A stretch of DNA of 64,000 nucleotides from an uncultured Prevotella sp. Lineage in GTDB: Bacteria > Bacteroidota > Bacteroidia > Bacteroidales > Bacteroidaceae. Below the pieces are notes generated by a model. The model saw nothing but the letters and a program-made list of their open reading frames with translations. It made no database searches and was not told the DNA's origin. The stretch lies in assembly GCA_900553595.1 (NCBI GenBank), contig USEC01000006.1, forward strand, positions 1 through 64,000. The letters are read 5' to 3'. Each line of letters opens with the position of its first letter. The first letter of the stretch is position 1. Of this stretch, positions 25,750-32,847 are shown piece after piece. The position numbers and the translations under genes are program-made.

Positions 25750-27144
25750 ATGAAAAAATCAAGCAACGAGATAGACATGCTTCACGGGCCTCTGCTCATG
25801 AAGATAATTGTTTTCGCACTGCCGCTGGCAGCGAGCAGCATCATGCAGCAGCTGTTCAACTCGGTGGATGTGGCCATCGTGGGACACTTCGTAAACAGCC
25901 AGGCTCTCGCCGCCGTGGGAAGCAACGCGCCGGTGATAAGCCTGCTCATCAATCTGTTCATGGGCGTCTCGATGGGTGCCAACGTGATAATATCCAACCA
26001 CATAGGGCAGAAGGACGGCAGAGGCATACAGGACGCCATTGGCACTGTGGCGGTGGTGGCGGTGGCAAGCGGACTGGCACTCATGCTGATAGGACTGAGC
26101 GTGGCACGCCCCCTGCTCACGCTCATAGGCACCCCGCCCGACGTGCTGCCTATGGCCGTAGCCTACCTGCGCACGTTCTTCCTCGGCATGCCGTTCTTCA
26201 TGGTGTTCGACTTCGGCGCAGCCATCCTGCGGAGCAAGGGCGACACACGGCGGCCGCTGTACATACTCTTCATCGCCGGCATTGTGAACACCATGCTCAA
26301 CCTCGTCTTTGTGCTCGTCTTCCACGCCGGCGTCGTCGGCGTCGCCATCGCCACCGACATAGCAAACGCAGTGAGTGCCATAATGATAGTGTGGCTGCTG
26401 ATGAAGGAGAAGGAGCCCTACACGCTGCATCTGAAACAGATGCGCATGAAATGGGGCGAACTGAAGCGCATGTTGCAGATAGGCATTCCGGCAGGAGTGC
26501 AGGGCATGGTGTTCTCCGTGTCGAACGTGCTGCTGCAAAGCGCCATCAACAGTCACGGGGCAGACGCCATAGCCGGGTCGGCGGCGGCACTCAACTTCGA
26601 GTACTACTGCTACTTCATAATGGTGGCGTTCAATGGAGCCGCCATCAGCTTCACGGCCCAGAACTACGGAGCCGGAAACATGCAGCGCGTGAAGCGCACA
26701 TATATTATATGTATGGCGCTGAGCGTCGTGCTGAGCGGAGCGTTCAACCTTTTCTTCGTGTGGCAGCACGATGCCTTCCTGCATCTGTTCTCCGCCGACG
26801 ACGCCGTGTGCGCCTACGGAGCAAGACGCATGCAGATAGTGCTCGCCGTGCAGTTCCTGGCGTGCAGCTACGAGATTTCGGCAGCCGCCATGAGAGGACT
26901 GGGCAGGTCGGTGCTCCCCACCATCCTCATGCTCTTCGGTACATGCGTGCTGCGCATAGTGTGGGTGTATGCCGTGTGTCCCGTCTGGAAGTCGTTCGAC
27001 ACAATAATGATGGTCTATCCCATTTCATGGGTCCTCACTGGCGTCATGGTGTGCACGGCCTTCGCCATGACGATGAACAAAATAACACGCGAAAAACGCC
27101 GACAGGCATCCGCCACCGCCGCACACGCCACCATAACAGAGTGA
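25750..27144 (+). CDS. MATE-family multidrug/metabolite exporter
   Basis: The 464-residue protein has about twelve hydrophobic helices in two homologous halves. It opens with MLHGPLLMKIIVFALPLAASS and SVDVAIVGHFVNSQALAAVG, the N-terminal landmark of MATE transporters, and the second half repeats this with GIPAGVQGMVFSVSNVLLQ. MATE proteins export cationic or other small molecules in exchange for Na+ or H+. The substrate cannot be read from sequence. It is transcribed alone, divergently from the aldolase gene. Confidence 0.93.
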   Translation: MKKSSNEIDMLHGPLLMKIIVFALPLAASSIMQQLFNSVDVAIVGHFVNSQALAAVGSNAPVISLLINLFMGVSMGANVIISNHIGQKDGRGIQDAIGTVAVVAVASGLALMLIGLSVARPLLTLIGTPPDVLPMAVAYLRTFFLGMPFFMVFDFGAAILRSKGDTRRPLYILFIAGIVNTMLNLVFVLVFHAGVVGVAIATDIANAVSAIMIVWLLMKEKEPYTLHLKQMRMKWGELKRMLQIGIPAGVQGMVFSVSNVLLQSAINSHGADAIAGSAAALNFEYYCYFIMVAFNGAAISFTAQNYGAGNMQRVKRTYIICMALSVVLSGAFNLFFVWQHDAFLHLFSADDAVCAYGARRMQIVLAVQFLACSYEISAAAMRGLGRSVLPTILMLFGTCVLRIVWVYAVCPVWKSFDTIMMVYPISWVLTGVMVCTAFAMTMNKITREKRRQASATAAHATITE

Positions 27145-27201
27145 AAATTAAACACTTCTGACAACTATTATTGGGAAAACGAGCAAAAAACTGGCAATAA
27201 A

Positions 27202-27233
27202 TTTTCGTATGACACGAAAAACTTGTATCTTTG
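27202..27233 (+). promoter_or_regulatory. Promoter of the HU-like gene
   Basis: TATCTTTG (27226-27233) fits the -7 box; TTTTC at 27202-27206, 19 bp upstream, matches four of five -33 bases. Transcription would start near 27240, giving a leader of about 50 nt. Confidence 0.55.
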
Positions 27234-27289
27234 CAAACCCTTAGAAAGGGAAGAGGACTGATAATAAATTAAATAACATATATAATCAA

Positions 27290-27580
27290 ATGACAAAAGC
27301 AGATATCATCAACGTGATTGCCGAAAACACAGGCTTGCAGAAGAAAGACGTCTCCTGCGTGGTAGAGGCATTCATGGAAACAATCAAAGACAGCTTGCTA
27401 TCAAATAAGGAGAATGTTTACCTGCGTGGATTTGGTAGCTTCATCATCAAACATCGCGCTGCAAAGACAGCGAGAAACATCCTTGCCAAGACCACAATGA
27501 AGATTGAGGCACACGACCAGCCAAGCTTCAAGCCGGCAAAGAGCTTCATCGAGGAGATGAAGAACGCCACAATGAAATAA
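27290..27580 (+). CDS. HU/IHF-family DNA-binding protein
   Basis: The 96-residue protein matches the HU/IHF fold: N-terminal helices (MTKADIINVIAENTGLQKKDV), then the GFGSF turn (about 46-50) and the DNA-binding beta arm. It differs from the long-arm HU proteins by KHRAAKTARNI and LAKTTMKIEAHDQPSFKPAK, as in many Bacteroidetes copies. HU proteins bend and compact DNA. It probably shares a transcript with the 29-residue basic protein gene that follows. Confidence 0.93.
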   Translation: MTKADIINVIAENTGLQKKDVSCVVEAFMETIKDSLLSNKENVYLRGFGSFIIKHRAAKTARNILAKTTMKIEAHDQPSFKPAKSFIEEMKNATMK

Positions 27581-27656
27581 AAGGCGGCAGGACGCGGCAA
27601 GAACAGAAAGAGAATTTTAACAAACAATATATTTTAACAAATAAAAAATTAAAGCT

Positions 27657-27746
27657 ATGCCAAACGGAAAGAAAAAAAAGGGACATAAGATGGCTACGCA
27701 CAAGCGTAAAAAGAGACTGAGAAAGAACAGACATAAGAGCAAGTAA
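27657..27746 (+). CDS. 29-residue basic ribosome-type protein (AURKAIP1/COX24 or bS22-like)
   Basis: This very short gene encodes MPNGKKKKGHKMATHKRKKR followed by nine more residues, with 17 Lys/Arg in 29. The HKMATHKRKKRLRKNRHK pattern resembles the short C-terminal domain found in mitochondrial mS38/COX24 and in the small bacterial ribosomal protein bS22. That match is from memory of the family pattern. It lies between the HU-like gene and RNase G/E, before a terminator. A role in the ribosome is inferred. An internal ATG at codon 12 could also serve as start. Confidence 0.65.
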   Translation: MPNGKKKKGHKMATHKRKKRLRKNRHKSK

Positions 27747-27780
27747 GCATTTTAGCTTGCCACTTTGGTCAGTTCCAAAT

Positions 27781-27831
27781 GGGGGCGCGTCAAAAGCATC
27801 CGCAGAGGATTTTGACACGCCCCGTTTTTTT
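27781..27831 (+). terminator. Intrinsic terminator before rng
   Basis: GGGGCGCGTCAAAA pairs with TTTTGACACGCCCC with one G-T pair and is followed by seven T residues. It ends the HU/small-protein transcript, so rng at 27948 needs its own promoter; none was obvious. Confidence 0.75.
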
Positions 27832-27947
27832 ATTGCAAGCCAAAGCAGTAAAAACAAGGATTGAAAACAAACTGAAGGCATTTTCCGCTTATACGACAGG
27901 CAACACCCCACTCGGAAAAAGCCTTAATCTAAACAAAGAAACGAGAA

Positions 27948-29522
27948 ATGACCAGCGAAGTTGTAATAGATGTTCAGGAAAAAGAGATTTCGATAGCCCT
28001 GCTTGAGGACAAGCGTCTGGTGGAATACCAGAACGAACAGAAATCAGCATCTTTCTCCGTAGGTAATATTTATATTGCAAAAGTAAAGAAACTGATGCCT
28101 GGGCTCAACGCCTGTTTCGTGGATGTCGGTTTCGAACGTGACGCTTTTCTCCATTATCTTGATTTAGGCAACCAATTCAACTCTTACGAGAAGTACCTCA
28201 GACAGGTACAGAGCGACAAGAAAAAACTCTACCCCTTCTCAAAGGCTACACGCCAGCCCGACCTCAGAAAAGACGGAAGTGTGCAGAACACACTCACCAC
28301 AGGACAGGAGGTGCTGGTGCAGATAGTAAAAGAACCCATATCGACAAAAGGACCGAGACTGACAGGCGAACTCAGCTTTGCAGGACGATACCTGGTGCTC
28401 ATGCCTTTTGGCGACAAAGTGTCCGTGTCATCGAAAATCAAAAGCGGAGAGGAAAGAGCACGACTCAAGCAACTCATAAACAGCATAAAGCCAAAGAACT
28501 GCGGCGTGATAGTGCGCACAGTGGCCGAAGGCAAGCGCGTGGCGGAGCTTGACACCGAACTCAAGATTCTCATGAAAAGATGGGAGGACGCACTCATAAA
28601 AGTGCAGAAGACACAGAAACGCCCACAACTGATATTCGAAGAGACCGGAAGAGCCGTTGCATTGTTGAGGGATTTGTTCAACCCCACTTACGAGAACATA
28701 TATGTGAACGATGAGAATGTCTATAATGAAGTGAAACAATACGTTTCGCTCATCGCCCCGGACAAGGAAAGCATCGTGAAACTATACAAAGGAAATGTTC
28801 CAATCTTCGACAACTTCAACGTAACAAAACAAATAAAGTCGAGCTTCGGCAAAACCGTGAACTACAAACACGGAGCCTATCTCATCATCGAACACACCGA
28901 GGCCCTGCATGTGGTGGACGTGAACAGCGGCAACCGCTCACACTCCGACAACGGACAGGAAGCCAACGCACTGGACGTGAACCTCGGCGCAGCCGACGAA
29001 CTGGCACGACAGCTGAGACTACGAGACATGGGAGGCATCATCGTCGTCGATTTCATCGACATGAACCTCGCAGAAGACCGACAGCTGCTCTATGAACGCA
29101 TGTGTAAGAACATGCAGAAGGACAGGGCAAGACACAACATCCTACCACTCAGCAAATTCGGCCTGATGCAAATCACACGCCAACGAGTGCGCCCCGCAAT
29201 GGATGTCAATGTGGAAGAGACATGCCCCACATGCTTTGGAAAAGGGAAAATCAAATCGAGCATTATCTTCACCGACCAACTCGAGAGCAAGATTGACCGC
29301 TTAGTGAACAGAATTGGAGTAAAGACATTCTATCTTCATGTACACCCCTACGTTGCTGCATACATCAACAAGGGACTGGTGTCGTTGAAAAGGAAATGGC
29401 AGATGAAATACGGACTCGGAGTCCACATCGTTCCATCACAGAAACTTGCCTTCCTGCAATACGAATTCTACGACAGCAAGAAGCAATTCATAGACATGAA
29501 GGAGGAAATTGAGACAAAATAA
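27948..29522 (+). CDS. rng: Ribonuclease E/G family protein
   Basis: The 524-residue enzyme has an S1-type RNA-binding region in the first quarter (about residues 35-130), the RNase E/G catalytic core with LHVVDVNSG and GGIIVVDFIDM providing the two metal-binding aspartates, and a zinc-link motif CPTC in EETCPTCFGKGKI. It cleaves single-stranded AU-rich RNA in rRNA and mRNA processing. The length is close to RNase G, without the long scaffold tail of RNase E. It has its own terminator at 29551-29588. Confidence 0.94.
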   Translation: MTSEVVIDVQEKEISIALLEDKRLVEYQNEQKSASFSVGNIYIAKVKKLMPGLNACFVDVGFERDAFLHYLDLGNQFNSYEKYLRQVQSDKKKLYPFSKATRQPDLRKDGSVQNTLTTGQEVLVQIVKEPISTKGPRLTGELSFAGRYLVLMPFGDKVSVSSKIKSGEERARLKQLINSIKPKNCGVIVRTVAEGKRVAELDTELKILMKRWEDALIKVQKTQKRPQLIFEETGRAVALLRDLFNPTYENIYVNDENVYNEVKQYVSLIAPDKESIVKLYKGNVPIFDNFNVTKQIKSSFGKTVNYKHGAYLIIEHTEALHVVDVNSGNRSHSDNGQEANALDVNLGAADELARQLRLRDMGGIIVVDFIDMNLAEDRQLLYERMCKNMQKDRARHNILPLSKFGLMQITRQRVRPAMDVNVEETCPTCFGKGKIKSSIIFTDQLESKIDRLVNRIGVKTFYLHVHPYVAAYINKGLVSLKRKWQMKYGLGVHIVPSQKLAFLQYEFYDSKKQFIDMKEEIETK

Positions 29523-29550
29523 CGAGCCATACGGCACGTTAAGCAAAAAA

Positions 29551-29588
29551 AAAGAGTATCGGCATTTTGTACCGATACTCTTTTTTTT
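29551..29588 (+). terminator. Intrinsic terminator of rng
   Basis: A perfect 12-bp stem (AAAGAGTATCGG with CCGATACTCTTT, 29551-29562 and 29572-29583) and eight T residues. The same hairpin has A residues on its other side, so it may also act for the lrgAB transcript from the minus strand. Confidence 0.85.
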
Positions 29589-29592
29589 GTAC

Positions 29593-29800
29593 CAATTAAC
29601 CCAAATCGGTCATTAGATTTTCACTCAGATTCGTCTTTGTTTCGAGCAGATTGCTATGTTCGTGTTGAAGCCATAGCGGGCTATGGCGAAACGCAGACGG
29701 CGGCAAGATGACGAAACAAAGGCGGAGAAGAGTGGAAAAGAAAGACAAATTCTCTTATAACACGCTTGTTTCGGTCTAATGAACGATTTGGGATTAATTG
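29593..29800. repeat. MITE-like element with nested inverted repeats
   Basis: The outer arms CCCAAATCGGTCATTAGA (29600-29617) and TCTAATGAACGATTTGGG (29775-29792) pair at 17 of 18 positions, and the match continues outward into CAATTAA with one indel. Inside lie CTTTGTTTCG (29635-29644) against CGAAACAAAG (29712-29721) and an innermost CCATAG-CGGG-CTATGG (29671-29686). The element of about 208 bp has no gene and sits 9 bp from the lrgB stop codon. Confidence 0.55.
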
Positions 29801-29809
29801 CCATCCGGC

Positions 29810-30505
29810 CTACCCCACTCCAAGCAACGGGATGATGACGGGAGTGAGAAGCGAAGTGAAAATGCCGTTCATCGTGAGCCCGAGACTTGCATACGCGCCG
29901 TGCAGCTGGCTGCGGTCCATGGAAGTGACAGTACCGAGGGCGTGGGCGGCAGTACCCATGGAAAGCCCCTGTGCCACCGGACTCTTGACACGGGCAAAGC
30001 CCATAGTGCGATAACCGCATACGGCACACATCAGACCGACACTCACCACGACGGCAGCCGTAAGCGAAGGGATTCCGCCTATAGCCTTGGTCACCTCCAT
30101 GGCAATGGGCGTGGTGACCGACTTGGAGGCCAGCGAAAGGACTACCTCATGCGAGGCTTCCATCTTATGGGCGATATACACCACCGACACAATGCCGACA
30201 ATGCAGCCCGCCAACTCGGAGACGAGTATCGGCATGAGCTGCTTCTTTATGGTGGAAAGCTGCATATAAAGCGGTACGCCAAGAGCCACGACAGCCGGAC
30301 GAAGCCAGAACTCTATCATACGGCCGCTTTCGTTGTACGCTTCATAACTCACGCCGGTAAGCTTCAGAAAGACGATTATGACGCAAATGGAGACAAGTAT
30401 CGGATTCATCACCACCCACCCCGTCAAGCGGCGAAGCAACTTGCCAAGAAAATACGAACCGAACGTAAGCGCAATGAGAAAAAATTCATTTGAAAAATAC
30501 TCCAT
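29810..30505 (-). CDS. lrgB: LrgB/CidB-family membrane protein
   Basis: The start is taken at the ATG at 30505 (MEYFSNEFFLIALT), 231 residues; an upstream GTG at 30511 overlaps the lrgA stop and is less likely. The protein is almost entirely hydrophobic with about six helices and has the LrgB signature SVTTPIAMEVTKAIGG and ALGT in the last third. LrgA/LrgB pairs are linked in other bacteria to murein hydrolase export control and to pyruvate or glycolate transport. The function here is not fixed by sequence. Confidence 0.9.
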   Translation of the reverse strand: MEYFSNEFFLIALTFGSYFLGKLLRRLTGWVVMNPILVSICVIIVFLKLTGVSYEAYNESGRMIEFWLRPAVVALGVPLYMQLSTIKKQLMPILVSELAGCIVGIVSVVYIAHKMEASHEVVLSLASKSVTTPIAMEVTKAIGGIPSLTAAVVVSVGLMCAVCGYRTMGFARVKSPVAQGLSMGTAAHALGTVTSMDRSQLHGAYASLGLTMNGIFTSLLTPVIIPLLGVG

Positions 30506-30510
30506 AACCA

Positions 30511-30879
30511 CTAATCCTTTTGATTCTCATTAAAAACCGATTTCACCCTGTCGTAGCCCTGATGCACCCATCCCGTGACGGCAAGCACCAGCACTGTGGA
30601 AACGACCGAAGCCAGAACGATAGGCCAGAACTGCGCCTTTATAATGTCGAAATAAAGCATAATGGCAACGCCTGGTGGCACAAAGAAAAAGCCCATATTG
30701 GCTACGAGGAACTCGGATATGCTGCGCACCCACTCCAAGCGAACTATCTTCAACTTGAGAAACAGTGTGAGCAGCAACATTCCCAAAATACTTGACGGAA
30801 GCGGAATGTGGGTGACATAGATGACAAACTCACCCAACGCAAGGCAGCCAAACAATATGGCCAACTGTCGAATCATCAT
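30511..30879 (-). CDS. lrgA: LrgA/CidA-family membrane protein
   Basis: The 122-residue protein has four hydrophobic helices with HIPLPSSILGMLLL, a hallmark of CidA/LrgA (holin-like) proteins, and NMGFFFVPPGVAIM later. It precedes lrgB with a gap of 5 nt in the same operon. Its partner arrangement is the usual one. A leader of about 200 nt precedes it if the -7 box at 31094-31101 is used. Confidence 0.9.
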   Translation of the reverse strand: MMIRQLAILFGCLALGEFVIYVTHIPLPSSILGMLLLTLFLKLKIVRLEWVRSISEFLVANMGFFFVPPGVAIMLYFDIIKAQFWPIVLASVVSTVLVLAVTGWVHQGYDRVKSVFNENQKD

Positions 30880-31189
30880 AAAACCTGAAAATAATCTTTA
30901 TATACCTTTACTGAAACTTCGCTGAATCTACGCCCGATACCGGCAAACGGGACACGGCAGGCAATGGGATATGCCCTGTAACGGAACTGCTCACAAGAAG
31001 CATGAACCGTGGAAACGAACCTCACTGCCACCCGCCGGACGGCCAACCGGAAGCATGTCGCAGAAAAGCGAAAACATAATTCCTTAACAAATGCAAAGTT
31101 AAGCATTTTAAACGGAATATCCGGCAGAACGGAAACAAAAAAAGGATGCCATTCAAAATGACATCCTTCATATTGCGATAAAAATAAAT
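30880..31189. other. 310-nt region upstream of lrgA with a promoter-like box and the rplT terminator
   Basis: There is no gene. It holds a TAACTTTG -7 box on the minus strand (31094-31101) that could serve lrgAB and the terminator of the infC-rpmI-rplT transcript (31137-31168). No -33 match or other structure stood out. Confidence 0.5.
31137..31168 (-). terminator. Intrinsic terminator of the infC-rpmI-rplT operon
   Basis: On the minus strand AAGGATG pairs with CATCCTT, with an inner CATT/AATG pairing, and seven T residues follow. It lies about 20 nt past the rplT stop codon. Confidence 0.8.
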
Positions 31190-31534
31190 TTACTTTACCT
31201 TATCAACGATAGCCTTGAAAGCCTCAGGGTTGTTAACAGCGAGGTCAGCAAGCACCTTACGGTTGATTTCAATTCCAGCCTTGTGCAAAGCACCCATCAA
31301 TGTTGAATAGCTCATATTCTCGAGACGGGCAGCAGCGTTGATACGCTGAATCCACAAAGAACGGAAATTGCGTTTCTTGTTGCGGCGATCACGATATGCG
31401 TATGTGAGACCCTTCTCCCAAGTGTTCTTCGCAACCGTCCAAACATTTTTTCTTGCACCATAATATCCCTTAGTAAGTTTCAGGATTCTGGTTCTCTTTG
31501 CTTTAGAAGCAACATGATTAACTGATCTTGGCAT
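31190..31534 (-). CDS. rplT: 50S ribosomal protein L20
   Basis: The 114-residue protein matches L20 throughout: [20 protein letters not shown] at the start, [21 protein letters not shown] and [20 protein letters not shown] later. L20 binds 23S rRNA early in large-subunit assembly and, in some bacteria, represses its own operon. It is the last gene of infC-rpmI-rplT. Confidence 0.98.
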   Translation of the reverse strand: MPRSVNHVASKAKRTRILKLTKGYYGARKNVWTVAKNTWEKGLTYAYRDRRNKKRNFRSLWIQRINAAARLENMSYSTLMGALHKAGIEINRKVLADLAVNNPEAFKAIVDKVK

Positions 31535-31571
31535 AGTTTTTTCTTTTCTTTAAATGTTTGACTAATAAAAA

Positions 31572-31769
31572 TTAACGAAGACAGAGCAAGTCGCGAACCT
31601 GCTTGAGGTTGGTGGAATCAACGATTGTCTGATGAACCAGATTTCTCTTCTGCTTCTTTGTTTTCTTAGTCAGAATGTGACTGTGGTAAGCGTGATGACG
31701 TTTGATCTTACCGGTTCCGGTAAAGCGGAATCTCTTCTTTGCACCGGAGTTTGTCTTTACTTTTGGCAT
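31572..31769 (-). CDS. rpmI: 50S ribosomal protein L35
   Basis: The 65-residue protein has the L35 pattern [20 protein letters not shown] followed by [20 protein letters not shown]. It lies between infC (gap 70 nt) and rplT (gap 37 nt). Confidence 0.98.
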   Translation of the reverse strand: MPKVKTNSGAKKRFRFTGTGKIKRHHAYHSHILTKKTKKQKRNLVHQTIVDSTNLKQVRDLLCLR

Positions 31770-31839
31770 TTTTTTTATTTTTTAAAAGTTATCTAATGTG
31801 TGGCAACGTATATACCTGACGTTACGCACTTTTCTTTTC

Positions 31840-32526
31840 TCAGTTGTTTTCCTTCAGTTTCTGAAGTGCTTCTTCGCTAATCTTGGCATTTGCCAGCAGT
31901 CCTCCGTTCTCAGGAACACTGTTTTCAAGCTCTCCTGCCTGCGACAGCTTGGCTTCTGCCTCACGTTTCTCGCGGTCCATCTTCTGCTGGCTCTTCTTCA
32001 CTACACCGGCTTTCTTGGGTGCGAGATAGAGGAACATCTTCTTTCCGTCAAGCTTCGGCAGCTGCTCTACCTTGGCGAACTCTTCCAAATCGTTTGCGAA
32101 ACGAAGCAGAAGGACCTCGCCTTGCTCCTTGAACAGAATGGAACGACCACGGAAGAAAACGTATGCTCTCACCTTGTTTCCCTCTGTGAGGAATTCCTTT
32201 GCATGCTTCAACTTGAAGTTGTAGTCGTGCTCATCAGTCTGAGGTCCGAAACGTATTTCCTTGATTTCCACCTTAGCCTGCTTGGCTTTCATTTCCTTGG
32301 CATGCTTCTTCTGCTGATAAAGGAATTTGCTATAGTCAATAAGACGACAAACAGGAGGCTGCGCATTCGGCGAGATTTCAACAAGATCAACGCCTTGTGT
32401 TCTCGCCATATCCAATGCTTGGCGTGTGGGCATTACGGTGGAACCGTCTTCGCCAACTACTCTTACTTCCCTTACGCGAATCTGTTCATTCACGCGGTAT
32501 TGATTCTTTATTTTGTCGTTCTTCAT
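31840..32526 (-). CDS. infC: Translation initiation factor IF-3
   Basis: The 228-residue protein has the IF-3 N-domain with [20 protein letters not shown] and the C-domain with [25 protein letters not shown]. It is longer than the roughly 180 residues of Escherichia coli IF-3 because of a charged C-terminal tail from about residue 180. IF-3 keeps ribosomal subunits apart and proofreads start-codon choice. The start codon here is ATG, unlike the AUU used for autoregulation in Escherichia coli. It is first in the operon with a strong promoter at 32551-32582. Confidence 0.97.
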   Translation of the reverse strand: MKNDKIKNQYRVNEQIRVREVRVVGEDGSTVMPTRQALDMARTQGVDLVEISPNAQPPVCRLIDYSKFLYQQKKHAKEMKAKQAKVEIKEIRFGPQTDEHDYNFKLKHAKEFLTEGNKVRAYVFFRGRSILFKEQGEVLLLRFANDLEEFAKVEQLPKLDGKKMFLYLAPKKAGVVKKSQQKMDREKREAEAKLSQAGELENSVPENGGLLANAKISEEALQKLKENN

Positions 32527-32550
32527 TCAACTATTTTTGATAAGCGGATG

Positions 32551-32582
32551 CAAAGTTACCATATTTCAGTCAATTAGCAAAA
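32551..32582 (-). promoter_or_regulatory. Promoter of the infC operon
   Basis: The minus strand has TTTTG (32578-32582), exactly 19 bp, and TAACTTTG (32551-32558). Transcription would start near 32544, leaving a leader of only about 18 nt before infC, so a leader-type attenuator is unlikely. Confidence 0.75.
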
Positions 32583-32640
32583 TTTTTCAATGTGTTTTTG
32601 CCGTCATTGCATCTTTTTATTCCACAAATACTGGCTATGT

Positions 32641-32847
32641 TTACCATCCTTCATCCTCTTCATCGGCTATGCCCCACGGAGAATTGTAAGTTTCTATCAT
32701 GGCTTTGCTGGCATCGCCATGTCCTTCCGGCTTGAGTTTCACGCCGTCGCTGGCAGAAAGCAACGGTGTACTGCCGATTTCAACCACGGAGATTACGGGG
32801 TGTACATATTGCTGTTTGCGTTTCTTCATTGTCTGAATTTCATTCAT
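32641..32847 (-). CDS. Short protein translationally coupled to the large surface protein
   Basis: The 68-residue protein may start at 32847 or at the second Met (codon 7). Its ATG overlaps the stop codon of the upstream gene in the arrangement ATGA, a strong sign of coupled translation. It has a basic N-terminus (MKKRKQQYVHPVISVVEIG), then PLLSASDGVKLKPEGHGDASKA and an acidic end ADEEDEGW. Short proteins of this layout are common in Prevotella but I know no function for them. No signal peptide is seen. Confidence 0.7.
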   Translation of the reverse strand: MNEIQTMKKRKQQYVHPVISVVEIGSTPLLSASDGVKLKPEGHGDASKAMIETYNSPWGIADEEDEGW

